A stretch of 64,000 nt of DNA from Microbacterium sp. RU33B (GCF_900155915.1 NZ_FTPO01000002.1:496001-560000); one strand, 5' to 3'. Numbered from the stretch's first letter, positions 9,036 to 18,613 are shown. The notes: generated by a model from the sequence alone, not told the origin. Numbers and translations are program-made.

Positions 9036-9440
9036 GTGCCTCTCTTCGATCACCTCGGTGTGAGTGTCAACGACGTCGCCCGTGCGATCAGTCAGTTCGA
9101 TCCCATCCTGACGGCGCTGGGCCTCGAACGCACCGACGGCGAAGACGGAGCCTCCTGGTACGCGGAGGGCGAGACCGAGTTCATCGTTCGCCTCGCACGT
9201 GAGTCCGTCGGCACGGTGCACCGGCACGGCCAGGTCGGATGGCAGCACCTCGCGTTCGCGGTCAGCTCCCGAGCGGAGGTCGATCGCCTGCATGCGATCG
9301 CGATAGCCGCCGGCTGGACCGTCGTCCGGGAACCGAAGAACTATCCCCGGTTCAACGATCGCTACTACGCATCCTTCGTCGAGGAAGACAACGGCATCCG
9401 CATCGAGTTCATGCACAACCCCGGACCAAGCAGCTCCTGA
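9036..9440 (+). CDS. VOC-family (glyoxalase-like) protein
   Basis: 134 residues with the vicinal oxygen chelate fold: FDHLGVSVNDVARA at the start, a central GWQHLAFAV strand and a C-terminal GIRIEFMH metal-ligand strand. The family includes glyoxalases, dioxygenases and antibiotic-binding proteins; substrate not assignable. GTG start with CAGACT six bases upstream, another leaderless candidate. It follows arr by 82 bases on the same strand and could form part of the same resistance patch. Confidence 0.85.
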   Translation: MPLFDHLGVSVNDVARAISQFDPILTALGLERTDGEDGASWYAEGETEFIVRLARESVGTVHRHGQVGWQHLAFAVSSRAEVDRLHAIAIAAGWTVVREPKNYPRFNDRYYASFVEEDNGIRIEFMHNPGPSSS

Positions 9441-9505
9441 ACGACAAGAATCCACGTGCTCGCCATCCCGCCGGCGGTGCGCCGCGCGTGGCGGGTCGCG
9501 CTCGG

Positions 9506-10372
9506 TCAGGCACGTTCCACGGGAAGCCAGAGCTCACAGGTCGCGGTGCTGAAGTCCTCGGCGCGGTCGAGCACGGCGACGAGGGACGGGCCGGGGCGAA
9601 GTCGCCACGGGTTGGACGGGAACCAATCGGTCGCCGTGGCAGCCCATCCCGCCTGCAGCGCGCCGGGGTGGTCGCCTTCGGTGCGGAACACCGCCCACGT
9701 GCCTGCGGGGACCTCGATGACGTCGAGATCATCGGGTGCGTCGGTCTCCGCGGAGATCGCCACGCCGTGCAGATACGTGAGTTCGGTGCCTTCGGCGTAG
9801 TCCGGGTCGACATCTGCGCTCACTTGGAGGAGACCGCTCGGCTCGGTGTCGCTCAGGGCCTTCAGGCGGGAGTGCGCGGCCGGAGGCAGTGATGCGATAT
9901 GTGCGTGGATGTGCGGGTTGATGCCTTCGTGGATGAGGGGCAGTCGGACGGCATGCCCCACAAGGCGAAATGCCGGCCGGTCGACGATGCGAGTGTCCAT
10001 GGTGATGTTCCCTTCGACGGTCAGGCGGAACCTGATCTGTGGTTGTGTTCGAAGGGGGCCCCCATCGCGTCGGACGTCACCCGGCGCCACACCGTGCACG
10101 GCCCGGAACGCTCGGCTGAACGCCTCGGTGGAGCCGTAGCCGTAGCGCACCGCGATGCTCAGCATCTCGTCGTTCCCGAGGATCTCCGCCGCTGCGACGG
10201 TCATCCGACGTCGCCGGATGTACTCCGACAGCGGCATCCCCGACAGTGACGAGAACATCCGCCTCAGGTGGTACTCCGTGGTGCCGAGAGCGGTCGCCAA
10301 CGACGTCGCATCGATGTCGTCGTCGAGATGCGTCTCGACGAACTCGATCAGCCTGTTCAGCTCCGCGATCAT
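9506..10372 (-). CDS. AraC-family regulator with GyrI-like effector domain
   Basis: 288 residues. The N-terminal 100 carry two AraC/XylS helix-turn-helix motifs (SLATALGTTEYHLRRMF and IAVRYGYGSTEAFSRAF); the rest is a GyrI-like/SOUL-type ligand domain (FRLVGHAVR, WAVFRTEGDHPGAL, CELWLPV). This architecture is common in sensors of hydrophobic drugs. The start ATG at 10372 follows AAGGGGG; an upstream in-frame ATG seven codons earlier is less likely. ACCCTA at 10418 (TAGGGT on the coding strand) is a plausible -10. No transporter adjoins it. Confidence 0.9.
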   Translation of the reverse strand: MIAELNRLIEFVETHLDDDIDATSLATALGTTEYHLRRMFSSLSGMPLSEYIRRRRMTVAAAEILGNDEMLSIAVRYGYGSTEAFSRAFRAVHGVAPGDVRRDGGPLRTQPQIRFRLTVEGNITMDTRIVDRPAFRLVGHAVRLPLIHEGINPHIHAHIASLPPAAHSRLKALSDTEPSGLLQVSADVDPDYAEGTELTYLHGVAISAETDAPDDLDVIEVPAGTWAVFRTEGDHPGALQAGWAATATDWFPSNPWRLRPGPSLVAVLDRAEDFSTATCELWLPVERA

Positions 10373-10473
10373 GGTGCCCCCTTCGACATCCACACTTCCG
10401 GGTGGCCTCGCCGGGCACCCTACTATCGCGGTCCGCTCTGATCATCGGCTTCGATGTGAGGACGTCACGCCGT

Positions 10474-10515
10474 GCTCACCACATCGCGCTGTCGCTACGT
10501 CGCGATGTGGTGAGC
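10474..10515. repeat. Perfect 15-bp inverted repeat over a gene end
   Basis: Arms GCTCACCACATCGCG (10474-10488) and its exact complement (10501-10515) flank a 12-base loop. The right arm encodes the last residues of the leftward 84-residue ORF and the loop contains its stop codon, so the transcript end can fold into a stable hairpin. There is no T-run. It could be a processing hairpin, a terminator of factor-dependent type, or a protein site. Confidence 0.7.
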
Positions 10516-10749
10516 GAGGAAAGTGGCCGCACGCAGTGTCAGGCGAGGTTCGGCGGCGCGCAGGTGCTTGGTGGCCGCCACCGTGTCTTTGTCTGTCGCG
10601 ATATCAGCCGGTACGACGCTGAGCGCCCACGTGAGCGCGGGCGCGGGCGGTTGCCCACCGGCCGGTATCTCGCCGCCGAAGAGGACCTGAAGTCTCCTCC
10701 GCGGATCCTCCCGATCTCCGAAGATCTTCGCTGCCCATGTGCTTTGCAT
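10495..10749 (-). CDS. Small hypothetical protein
   Basis: 84 residues with balanced, soluble composition: an N-terminal WAAKIFGDREDPRRR segment, a Pro/Gly middle and a C-terminal helix LTLRAATFLAHH. I do not recognise a family. The ATG at 10749 is preceded by GGAGGCGACTG, a good ribosome site, which is the main support for a real gene. Its 3' end lies in the perfect 15-bp palindrome. The 174 bases upstream, to the VOC gene, show nothing else. Confidence 0.55.
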   Translation of the reverse strand: MQSTWAAKIFGDREDPRRRLQVLFGGEIPAGGQPPAPALTWALSVVPADIATDKDTVAATKHLRAAEPRLTLRAATFLAHHIAT

Positions 10750-10923
10750 CAGTCGCCTCCGCCCATCACGCTATGCAACGACGAGGAGAATTGCCTCCAC
10801 CATGCGACGGATCCTCGAACGGAATCTCTCGGACTTCGCGCTGGGATGCTCGATGGGTCGCCTCACGAGTTCGCTGTGACTGTCGAGTCTCTTCGCCGAG
10901 CGCACCAAACGCCGCCCCGCGGC

Positions 10924-11292
10924 TCACGCGCGATCGTGGAGAGTGACGTGATAGCCGTCGGGGTCGGCGAACGTGAATGTTCTACCGAACGGGCCGTCGA
11001 TCGGGGCGGAGACGATTCGGTGGCCGCCGGCGGCCAAGGCATCGTGAATGTCCTGCGCATCCGTGGCGTGCAGCCAGATCGCAGTGCCTATCCCGGGCTG
11101 AGTGACGGAGGTCAGATCCGTGCCGGGGACGATGTCTCGCAGCGCGAACGCGATGGGGGCTGTCTGGAAGACGACGGCATGTGGCGGTCCGGCCGGAGAG
11201 CGGACGAGGCCGAGGTAGTTCTCGTAGAACGCCTGTGACGCGTCGAGATCGCGCACCTGAAGGGAGATGAAGTCTGGGCCTGTGACCGGCAT
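10924..11292 (-). CDS. VOC-family protein
   Basis: 122 residues of the glyoxalase/bleomycin-resistance fold: DFISLQVRDLDASQAFYENYLGL at the N-terminus (shown here as a known family opening), a central IWLHATDAQ strand and the C-terminal TFTFADPDGYHVTLHD. Divergent from a MarR gene with only 58 bases between starts, the common arrangement of a MarR repressor and its target. Substrate unknown. Composition is slightly less GC-rich than the hut region. Confidence 0.87.
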   Translation of the reverse strand: MPVTGPDFISLQVRDLDASQAFYENYLGLVRSPAGPPHAVVFQTAPIAFALRDIVPGTDLTSVTQPGIGTAIWLHATDAQDIHDALAAGGHRIVSAPIDGPFGRTFTFADPDGYHVTLHDRA

Positions 11293-11336
11293 GGGGAACG
11301 TCCTCTTCGTGTCAGTTAACTTACACCGTACTGTAT

Positions 11337-11350
11337 GTCAGAATACTGAC
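11337..11350. promoter_or_regulatory. GTCAG-N4-CTGAC palindrome at MarR start
   Basis: A perfect 5-bp inverted repeat with a four-base centre ends immediately before the ATG of the MarR gene. It overlaps a possible -10 (CAGAAT, 11339-11344, with TTAACT 17 bases upstream), which would give a leaderless mRNA. A regulator bound here would block its own transcription; the divergent VOC gene starts 45 bases to the left. Confidence 0.45.
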
Positions 11351-11809
11351 ATGAGTCAAGACCACGTCGGCATCGACCTGGAGACCTCGCTGGGATATCT
11401 GCTCAAGGAGGCCGCCAGCGCTCTCCGCGCAGCCATGGAGACGGTCCTCCGTCCGCTCGGCATGACCATCACGCACTACGCCTGCCTCGAACTGCTGGAG
11501 CAGCGACCGGGCCTGTCCAACTCCGATCTGGCACGTGGAACCTTTGTGACGCGACAGTCGATGAACGTCCTCCTTCAGGCGTTGGAGAGAGATGGCTACG
11601 TGACCAGAGCCACGGAAGCGCCGGTGGGAAAGGCCCTTCCGACCACACTCACTCCTCGTGGTCGGCGCAGCCTGGCGACGGCGACCGTCGCGGTCCGAGC
11701 TGTCGAGATGCGGATGCTGAGCGGATTGACGGAGGACGAACAGACCACTGCATTCAAGATCCTTCACACCATGACCCACTCCCTGCGGAACGACGGCAAG
11801 AGCGCGTAG
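11351..11809 (+). CDS. MarR-family transcriptional regulator
   Basis: 152 residues with a winged helix typical of MarR: recognition region LARGTFVTRQSMNVLLQALERDG and wing GKALPTTLTPRGR, flanked by dimerisation helices. The ATG at 11351 is chosen over upstream in-frame codons because the upstream part is the divergent promoter. No ribosome site is visible; a -10-like CAGAAT lies six bases before the ATG. Probable repressor of itself and the adjacent VOC gene. Confidence 0.9.
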   Translation: MSQDHVGIDLETSLGYLLKEAASALRAAMETVLRPLGMTITHYACLELLEQRPGLSNSDLARGTFVTRQSMNVLLQALERDGYVTRATEAPVGKALPTTLTPRGRRSLATATVAVRAVEMRMLSGLTEDEQTTAFKILHTMTHSLRNDGKSA

Positions 11810-11974
11810 CCCGGTCGCGAAGCGGTCAATGTGCGCGAGTTGATCGAGCTGGACGCGCACTGCCACAGAACCCGACGCGCCACTGTCGACACGACAGCAC
11901 ACGAGGTGGGTGACTTCTGCCGCATCGGACATCAGCTCATCGTGCGTGTCCGTGGTGCCCACTAGCGTTCGTTC

Positions 11975-12535
11975 ATGTCCGTTCAGGTTCTGCCCGCCAC
12001 CGACCACTGGGACGACTTCGCGACCTTCATGGTGCCGCGCAAACCGGGAGCCGGTGGGTGCGTCTGCATGTCTTACCGGGATGCGCGCCTGGCGATGCCG
12101 GAGCGCATCGACTACATGCGCGCCGAGTGCTCGACCACCCCGGGTCCGGGGGTGCTCGTCTATATGGAAGACCAGGTCGCGGGCTGGTGCTCGGTGGCTC
12201 CGAAGTCCACCTATCGGCGGCTCATGAACTCGCGCACCATCCCGCATCTCGACGAGGATCGCGACCCGTGGTCCATCGTCTGTTTCGTCGTCAAGGCCGG
12301 GTTCCGCAAGCGCGGGCTGATGCATGACCTGCTGGAAGGGGCGGTCCACCATGCGCGCTCCAGCGGCGCGGCGATCGTCGAGGGGTATCCGGTCGATACC
12401 GGTGAGCGGGTGGATTCGATCTCCGGCTACGTGGGAACGGTCCGTCTCTTCGAGGCCCACGGCTTCGTCCGGCATCAGGCGACGGACGCACACTCGGGCG
12501 GCGCCCAGCGCTGGGTGATGCGGCGGGAGCTGTGA
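11975..12535 (+). CDS. GNAT-family N-acetyltransferase
   Basis: 186 residues with a GNAT acetyl-CoA-binding core: VCFVVKAGFRKRGLMHDLL corresponds to strand 4 and the acetyl-CoA-binding motif A (V..xR.xG), followed by IVEGYPV and a C-terminal strand VRLFEAHGFV. Three cysteines near residues 29-54 are unusual. A TAGCGT hexamer lies six bases before the ATG, so it appears leaderless. Acceptor unknown. The 165 bases upstream hold no gene. Confidence 0.87.
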   Translation: MSVQVLPATDHWDDFATFMVPRKPGAGGCVCMSYRDARLAMPERIDYMRAECSTTPGPGVLVYMEDQVAGWCSVAPKSTYRRLMNSRTIPHLDEDRDPWSIVCFVVKAGFRKRGLMHDLLEGAVHHARSSGAAIVEGYPVDTGERVDSISGYVGTVRLFEAHGFVRHQATDAHSGGAQRWVMRREL

Positions 12536-12599
12536 CCACGCCGTCGCACGACACGATGTCCAGCGGTGAACAGCTCTCGCAAGTCTCGGCGAAGAGGAC

Positions 12600-13760
12600 C
12601 TAGACCACCCTCTGACCGCGCTCCCAGACCGCGTGCGTCAGGTGCATCCCCGGGCGGTACGCGAAGTGCGACACGGAGGGCGCGTCGATGACGTGGAGGT
12701 CGGCGCGGTTCCCGGACACGATCGCCCCCACATCGGTGCGTCGCAGCGCGCGGGCACCTCCCGCGGTCGCGGCCCACACCGCCTCCTCCACGGTCAGGCG
12801 CATCTGCAGCACCGCGGTGGCCACGCAGAAGGCCATCGATGTGGTGTTCGAGGTGCCGGGATTGCCGTTGCTCGCGAGCGCGAGGGTGGCTCCGGCGGCG
12901 AGCAGCTCGCGGGCCGGCGGGAACGGCTCCCGCGTGCTCAGGTCGCAGGCCGGCAGCAGCGTCGCGACGGTCGACGACGATCCGAGCGCGTCGACATCCT
13001 GGGCCGACAGATGGTTGCAGTGGTCGACGGATGCCGCGCCCAGCTCGACAGCGAGGCGGACTCCCGGTCCCTCGCCGAGCTGATTGCCGTGCACGCGGAG
13101 GCCCAGACCGGCGGCGCGCCCAGCCTCGAGCACCGCACGGGACTGGTCGGCGTCGAACGCCCCGCGCTCGCAGAACACATCGATCCAGCGGACGAACGGG
13201 CGCACCGCGGCGAGCATGTCGCCGGTGACGAGCGAGACGTACCCATCGGCGTCGATGCCCGGCGGAACGACATGCGCGCCGAGGAATGTGGCCTCTTCGG
13301 TGACCTCGGCAGCAAGCCGTGCGAGGCGTGCCTCCTGCGCGACATCCAGTCCGTAGCCGGTCTTGATCTCCATCGTCGTGGTGCCGGCGCTCGTCGCAAC
13401 CGCCCGGCGGGCGGCGAGACTCGCGCGCAGCTCCTCATCGGAGGCAGCGGTCGTGGCGGCCACCGTGGTGTGTATGCCACCGGCCTCATACGCGTGGCCT
13501 GCGAGCCGATGCTCGAACTCGTCCGACCGATCTCCCGCGAACACGAGATGCGTGTGCGCGTCGACCCAACCCGGCAGCACGGCCCGGCCTCCCAGGTCGG
13601 TGCGCCGATCGGCGGCGGGAGCGTCCACAGCCGGTCCGACCCACGCGATCGTCTCGCCGTCGAGGATCACGGCCGCGTCAAGCAGGCGCCCGGTCACCCC
13701 ACCGAACCGCGGATCGTTCGTCGTGAGCTCGGCGATGCCGGTGAGCAGTTCGGTGGTCAC
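12600..13760 (-). CDS. hutI: Imidazolonepropionase
   Basis: 386 residues, amidohydrolase superfamily. Converts 4-imidazolone-5-propanoate to N-formimino-L-glutamate, third step of histidine degradation. Metal-site motif DAHTHLVFAGDR near residue 63, then KTGYGLD, the FLGAHVVP strand and a C-terminal ASNGNPGTSNTTSM segment typical of HutI. GTG start preceded by GGAGGCGCC and overlapping the stop of hutF (GTGA). Last gene of the hut operon; the 64 bases beyond it contain no obvious terminator. Confidence 0.95.
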   Translation of the reverse strand: MTTELLTGIAELTTNDPRFGGVTGRLLDAAVILDGETIAWVGPAVDAPAADRRTDLGGRAVLPGWVDAHTHLVFAGDRSDEFEHRLAGHAYEAGGIHTTVAATTAASDEELRASLAARRAVATSAGTTTMEIKTGYGLDVAQEARLARLAAEVTEEATFLGAHVVPPGIDADGYVSLVTGDMLAAVRPFVRWIDVFCERGAFDADQSRAVLEAGRAAGLGLRVHGNQLGEGPGVRLAVELGAASVDHCNHLSAQDVDALGSSSTVATLLPACDLSTREPFPPARELLAAGATLALASNGNPGTSNTTSMAFCVATAVLQMRLTVEEAVWAATAGGARALRRTDVGAIVSGNRADLHVIDAPSVSHFAYRPGMHLTHAVWERGQRVV

Positions 13761-15064
13761 GGCGCCTCCCCGAAGAGCGATGCGATCGAGCGCTGGAGCG
13801 CGTCGGCGGTGTCGTCGCTGTCGCGTGACACCACTCTGCCGCCGATCACGGTGCGGCGCACGTCGGAGGCGGTAGCGGTGAGCGGGAGCTGCTCGAGCGC
13901 TCCGCCCGCGGTGCGCACGGTGCGGGCGTCGATCTCGACGAGATCCAGCGGTCCGCCCAGGCGCGCCGGCGCCGGGAGGCCGAGGGCGGCGTACCCGTCG
14001 TCCGAGCCGATCCGCCACAGCTGCGCAGGTGTGAACCGGCCCCGGCGGAGGGAGCGCATGCGCTCTCCGGCCTCCAGCGCGCGCAGCTCGAGCAGCGGAT
14101 CGACGACGGCGTTCTGATCCGACCCCACGGCGATGCGCACTCCGGCGTCATGCAGCTCGAGGGCGGGCCCGATGCCGTCGCCGAGATCGGCCTCCGTGGT
14201 CGGGCAGAACACCGCGGTCACTCCGGCATCCGCCAGCATCCGGATGTCGGCCTCGGTGAGGTGGGTCGCGTGCACGACCGAGAGGCGGGGGGAGAGCACG
14301 CCCTCCGCGGCGAGCAGAGCGGTGGGCGTGAGGCCGTGCGCGGCGACGCACGCGTCGTTCTCGGCGGGCTGCTCGGAGAGATGGATGTGCAGCGGGACGG
14401 ATGCCGGCAGCCCGCCCACCGCGGCCGACAACGCGTCGCGCGGCACGGCGCGGACCGAATGCAGCGCGGCGCCTATCGTCACCAGCGGCGACCGGCCGTC
14501 GAGCTCGGCGCGCAGGGCGTGCCAGCGCTCGAGCCAGCGATCCACGGATCCACCCCCGAACCGCAGCTGCTCCGCCGCGAGCGGACGGCCGATGCCCCCT
14601 GCCAGGTAGAGCGTGTCGAGCAGGACGAGCCGGATGCCGGCCGCCTCGGCGGCATCCGCCAGTGCGATCTCCATCGCATGATCCGGATACGGCGTGCCGT
14701 CGGGTCGGTGATGCACGTAGTGGAACTCGCCCACGCTCGTCCACCCCGCCGCCGCCATCTCGGAGAACACCGCGGTCGCGAACTCGCGGTAGAGGTCCGG
14801 CGTGAGCCGCCCGGCCGCGCGGTACATGAGCTCGCGCCAGGTCCAGAACGATCCGGACTCGTGCGTGCGGCCGCGCAGCGCCCGGTGGAACGCGTGCGAG
14901 TGCGCGTTCGCGAAACCCGGTGCGGCGACCTGGAGTGCGACGGCGTCGTCCGGACGCGGCACCCCGGAGGTCTCGGCGACGACGGTGCCGGTGGCATCCG
15001 CGTCGAACAGCACCCCGCGCATGACCTCGCCGCCGCGCAGCATCCGGTCGACCCAGACCCTCAC
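13757..15064 (-). CDS. hutF: Formimidoylglutamate deiminase
   Basis: 435 residues. Deaminates N-formimino-L-glutamate to N-formyl-L-glutamate plus ammonia. Motifs: ANAHSHAFHRAL metal site, GEFHYVHH, HIHLSEQPAENDAC, VHATHLTEADI, FCPTTEADLGDG and GSDQNAVVDPLLE. GTG start at 15064 overlaps the stop of the M20 gene (GTGA); an internal ATG nine codons on is the alternative. Presence of HutF means the five-step route, which needs a deformylase to release glutamate. Confidence 0.95.
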   Translation of the reverse strand: MRVWVDRMLRGGEVMRGVLFDADATGTVVAETSGVPRPDDAVALQVAAPGFANAHSHAFHRALRGRTHESGSFWTWRELMYRAAGRLTPDLYREFATAVFSEMAAAGWTSVGEFHYVHHRPDGTPYPDHAMEIALADAAEAAGIRLVLLDTLYLAGGIGRPLAAEQLRFGGGSVDRWLERWHALRAELDGRSPLVTIGAALHSVRAVPRDALSAAVGGLPASVPLHIHLSEQPAENDACVAAHGLTPTALLAAEGVLSPRLSVVHATHLTEADIRMLADAGVTAVFCPTTEADLGDGIGPALELHDAGVRIAVGSDQNAVVDPLLELRALEAGERMRSLRRGRFTPAQLWRIGSDDGYAALGLPAPARLGGPLDLVEIDARTVRTAGGALEQLPLTATASDVRRTVIGGRVVSRDSDDTADALQRSIASLFGEAP

Positions 15065-16260
15065 GCGAGCTCCTCGATCGCGCACACGAGCGCGTCGACC
15101 CCGGCGTCGATCGCCGCGTCGTCGGCGCCCTCCTCCGGTGCGTGCGAGATGCCCGAGGGATTGCGCACGAACAGCATCGCCGTCGGCACGTGCGCCGCGA
15201 GCACACCGGCGTCGTGCCCCGCCCCGGTCGGGAGCACCGGAACGCCGCCGAGGGCGGAGTCCAGGCGATCGCGGAGCCGGGGGTCGAAGGAGACCTCGCC
15301 GGTGTACGACTCCTCCACGACGGATGCCTCGCACCCCTCCGCCGCGGCGGCCTCCGCCACGCCGGCCGCGATCTCCGCCACGATGTCGCGCGTGTCCTTC
15401 TCGGAGTCGGCGCGCACGTCGAGCCATGCCGAGACGCGCGACGCGATCACGTTGGTGCCGCCCGGGAGTGGTTCGAGGCGCCCGATCGTGGCGCGCGAAC
15501 CCATCCGAGCCGCCGCAGCCCGCCGGGCTGCGAGCACGGCATATGCCGCGGGGAGCATGGGATCGCGGCGATCGACGAGTGCGGTCGTGCCGGCGTGGTT
15601 GCCCTGGCCTCGCACGTCGATGCGCCAGCGGCCGTGCTCGAGGATCGTCGAGCCGACGGCGACGGGCGCGTCGAGGTCGACGAGCCCCCGGCCCTGTTCC
15701 ACGTGGAGCTCCACGAACACCCCAATGCGCGCGAGGGCCTCGGCATCGGCGCCGAAGGAGCCGAGGGACGCCGCCCGGGCGACGTCGCTGAAGCGGTTGC
15801 CCGCGGCATCCGTCAGCGACGCGGCGCGCTCGGCCGACAGAGCGCCCGAGAGAAGGCGGGATCCGAGGCACGCGATGCCGAACCGCGATCCCTCCTCCTC
15901 GGCGAAGACGACGACGGCCACCGGCCGCGACGGAGTGAAGCCCGCCGTCTGCAGACGCTCGACGGCGGCGAGCGCGCTGACCACGCCGAGCGGGCCGTCG
16001 TGCGGGCCGCCGCCGGGCACCGAGTCGAGGTGGCTGCCCGTGACGAGGGCGTCGGGCCCGGGTTCGCCCCACCACGCCCACACGTTGCCGTTGCGGTCGG
16101 TCGTGACCGCGAGCCCGAGGCGCTCGGCGCGCTCGGCGAACCACGCGCGCAGCTCGAGCTCGGCGTCGTCGAACACGTGCCGGGTGTAGCCGCCGCGGCG
16201 GGCGTCGCGCCCGACCTCGGCGATCTCGCCGAGCAGCCCTCGGGCGCCGGACGAGGTCAT
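15061..16260 (-). CDS. M20-family amidohydrolase (allantoate/N-carbamoyl-amino-acid type) in hut operon
   Basis: 399 residues of the bimetallic allantoate amidohydrolase/N-carbamoyl-L-amino-acid hydrolase family. Metal ligands are visible in [32 protein letters not shown] and [10 protein letters not shown]. It is embedded between hutU and hutF with 4-base overlaps on both sides (ATGA, GTGA), so it is a hut gene. By position it should perform the missing step, hydrolysis of N-formyl-L-glutamate to glutamate and formate; this is inference. Start ATG follows GGAGGGTCT. Confidence 0.88.
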   Translation of the reverse strand: MTSSGARGLLGEIAEVGRDARRGGYTRHVFDDAELELRAWFAERAERLGLAVTTDRNGNVWAWWGEPGPDALVTGSHLDSVPGGGPHDGPLGVVSALAAVERLQTAGFTPSRPVAVVVFAEEEGSRFGIACLGSRLLSGALSAERAASLTDAAGNRFSDVARAASLGSFGADAEALARIGVFVELHVEQGRGLVDLDAPVAVGSTILEHGRWRIDVRGQGNHAGTTALVDRRDPMLPAAYAVLAARRAAAARMGSRATIGRLEPLPGGTNVIASRVSAWLDVRADSEKDTRDIVAEIAAGVAEAAAAEGCEASVVEESYTGEVSFDPRLRDRLDSALGGVPVLPTGAGHDAGVLAAHVPTAMLFVRNPSGISHAPEEGADDAAIDAGVDALVCAIEELA

Positions 16261-17909
16261 AGACCCTCCTGCATCGGCACGCGCAGACCCCGCTCGCGGG
16301 CGACGTCGGCGGCGTGCGTGTAGCCGGCGTCGACGTGGCGCATCACCCCGGTGCCGGGGTCGTTCGTGAGCACGCGCTCGAGCTTCTCCGCCGCGAGGGC
16401 CGTGCCGTCGGCCACCGTGACCTGTCCGGCGTGGATCGACCGGCCGATCCCGACTCCGCCGCCGTGGTGCAGCGACACCCACGTGGCCCCCGATGCCGTG
16501 TTGAGCAGCGCGTTCAGCAGCGGCCAGTCGGCGATCGCGTCGGAGCCGTCCTTCATGGCCTCCGTCTCGCGGTAGGGCGAGGCGACCGAGCCGGAGTCGA
16601 GGTGATCGCGGCCGATCACGATCGGTGCGGAGAGCTCGCCCGAGGCGACCATCTCGTTGAAGCGGAGTCCTGCGAGGTGGCGCTCCCGGTATCCGAGCCA
16701 GCAGATGCGCGCGGGTAGGCCTTCGAAGTGCACCTTCTCGCTCGCCTGCGTGATCCAGCGGCGCAGGGCCGTGTCTTCGGGGAAGAGCTCGAGGATCGCG
16801 CGGTCGGTGGCCGCGATGTCGGCGGGGTCTCCCGAGAGCGCCGCCCAGCGGAAGGGCCCGCGACCCTCCTCGAACTGCGGCCGGATGTAGGCCGGAACGA
16901 AGCCGGGGAACGCGAAGGCGCGGTCGTATCCGCCGAGCTCGGCCTCTGCGCGGAGCGAGTTGCCGTAGTCGAAGACGGCGGCTCCGGCATCCTGGAACCC
17001 CACCATGGCCTCGACCTGCTTCGCCATGCTCCGCCGCGCGTTCCACGTGAAACCCTCGGGATCGGCGGCTGCGGCATCCTTCCATTCGTCGACCGACACT
17101 CCCTCGGGAAGATAGGCCAGCGGGTCGTGGGCGCTCGTCTGGTCGGTCACGATGTCGATGGCGGTGCCGCGCGCGAGGAGGTCGGCGAACACGGTCGCCG
17201 CGTTTCCGACGATGCCGACGGACAGTGCCTGACCGGATGCCTTGGCCCCCAGCGCGCGCTCGAGGGCGTGGTCGAGATCGGTCGTGTACTCGTCGAGGTA
17301 GCCGTGTTCGACGCGACGGGCGAGGCGCGACTCGTCGACGTCGACGACCAGCACCGCTCCGCCGTTCATCGTCACGGCCAGCGGCTGCGCTCCGCCCATG
17401 CCGCCCGCACCGCCGGTGAGAGTCAGCGTGCCGGAGAGCGAGTCGCGGCCGAGCGAGCGCGCCACCGCGGCGAACGTCTCGTACGTGCCCTGGAGGATGC
17501 CCTGCGTGCCGATGTAGATCCACGACCCGGCGGTCATCTGGCCGTACATCGTGAGTCCGAGCGCCTCGAGGCGGCGGAACTCGGGCCAGTTCGCCCAGTC
17601 GCCGACGAGATTCGAGTTGGCGATCAGCACGCGGGGCGCCCACTCGTGCGTGCGGAAGACGCCCACAGGCTTCCCCGACTGCACGAGCAGCGTCTCGTCG
17701 GACTCGAGGCCCTCCAGCGTGCGCACGATCGCGTCGTACGCCTCCCACGAGCGGGCGGCCTTGCCCGTGCCGCCGTAGACGACGAGATCTTCGGGATGCT
17801 CGGCGACCTCGGGATCGAGGTTGTTCATCAGCATGCGCACAGCGGCCTCGGTCTGCCAGCTCTTGGCGACGATCGTGCTGCCGCGACGAGCGCGGATCTG
17901 TCGGGACAT
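16257..17909 (-). CDS. hutU: Urocanate hydratase
   Basis: 550 residues, full length. Adds water to urocanate using NAD as electrophile. Seen: [30 protein letters not shown] (NAD site), the ARICWLG segment carrying the Cys equivalent to the active-site cysteine of Pseudomonas HutU, and [18 protein letters not shown]. Start ATG at 17909 after an AAAGGCACC site; 20 bases separate it from the IclR gene upstream on the same strand. HutH, which makes urocanate, is not beside it. Confidence 0.96.
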   Translation of the reverse strand: MSRQIRARRGSTIVAKSWQTEAAVRMLMNNLDPEVAEHPEDLVVYGGTGKAARSWEAYDAIVRTLEGLESDETLLVQSGKPVGVFRTHEWAPRVLIANSNLVGDWANWPEFRRLEALGLTMYGQMTAGSWIYIGTQGILQGTYETFAAVARSLGRDSLSGTLTLTGGAGGMGGAQPLAVTMNGGAVLVVDVDESRLARRVEHGYLDEYTTDLDHALERALGAKASGQALSVGIVGNAATVFADLLARGTAIDIVTDQTSAHDPLAYLPEGVSVDEWKDAAAADPEGFTWNARRSMAKQVEAMVGFQDAGAAVFDYGNSLRAEAELGGYDRAFAFPGFVPAYIRPQFEEGRGPFRWAALSGDPADIAATDRAILELFPEDTALRRWITQASEKVHFEGLPARICWLGYRERHLAGLRFNEMVASGELSAPIVIGRDHLDSGSVASPYRETEAMKDGSDAIADWPLLNALLNTASGATWVSLHHGGGVGIGRSIHAGQVTVADGTALAAEKLERVLTNDPGTGVMRHVDAGYTHAADVARERGLRVPMQEGL

Positions 17910-17929
17910 GTGGTGCCTTTCTGTGGGTC

Positions 17930-18589
17930 TCAGCGGTGAGACGAGTCGGTGAGCCGCGCGGACAGGCGGCGGGCGGCGGCGGCGAGGAGCTCGCCGCACT
18001 GCTGAGCGTCGGACTCCGACATCCGGTACGTCGGGACCAGGATGCTGAGCGCGGCCACGACGCGACCGGCGGCCGTGAGGGGGGCTGCCACCGCGGTGAC
18101 GTCGCGTTCGATCCCGCGCTCGATCACCACGAACCCGGGCTCCGGCGTCGCGCCGCGGAGCACGAGGCCGGCGGCCGATCCCTCGAGCGGGATCGTGCGG
18201 CCCACCCAGTTCGCGTGCCGTACCGAGTGCGACCCCTCGACGATGGCGATGTAGAGCGCGGAGTCGGCGTGGCCTTCGACGCTCAGGTAGACCGACTCGC
18301 CAGTCTCAGCCTCCAGCGCGACCATCTCGTCGTGGCACAGATCGATGAGCGACTCGTTGCCGAGAGCCTGGGCGCCGAGCTGCATGAGGCGCGAACCCGC
18401 TCGGTAGCTGCCCTCGGCATCCCGCCGCACGAAGCCGCTCGCCTCGAGGGTGCGCAGGAGTCGCAGGGCCGTGCTCGGCGCGAGGTCGACGGCGCGCGCG
18501 GCATCCGCCAGCGTCGTGCTCCCCTTCTCGCACACGTCGGCGAGGAGGGAGAGCGCGCGCTCCACGGTGCGGGTCGACGGTTCGCTCAC
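17930..18589 (-). CDS. IclR-family regulator of the hut operon
   Basis: 219 residues: winged helix at 1-65 ([27 protein letters not shown]) and an IclR effector domain ([31 protein letters not shown]). First gene of the leftward hut transcript, so probably autoregulated. GTG start after TTGGAGGCGTC. A TATGCT -10 lies at 18614-18619 and an imperfect palindrome just upstream of it (18623-18639) is a candidate operator. The effector is presumably urocanate or a later intermediate; not shown by sequence. Confidence 0.9.
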   Translation of the reverse strand: MSEPSTRTVERALSLLADVCEKGSTTLADAARAVDLAPSTALRLLRTLEASGFVRRDAEGSYRAGSRLMQLGAQALGNESLIDLCHDEMVALEAETGESVYLSVEGHADSALYIAIVEGSHSVRHANWVGRTIPLEGSAAGLVLRGATPEPGFVVIERGIERDVTAVAAPLTAAGRVVAALSILVPTYRMSESDAQQCGELLAAAARRLSARLTDSSHR

Positions 18590-18613
18590 GACGCCTCCAA
18601 TGTTTCACTGCAC

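Noticed and set aside
10750..10923. Additional small genes between the 84-residue ORF and the VOC gene
   Set aside because: Open frames here lack ribosome sites and protein-like composition.
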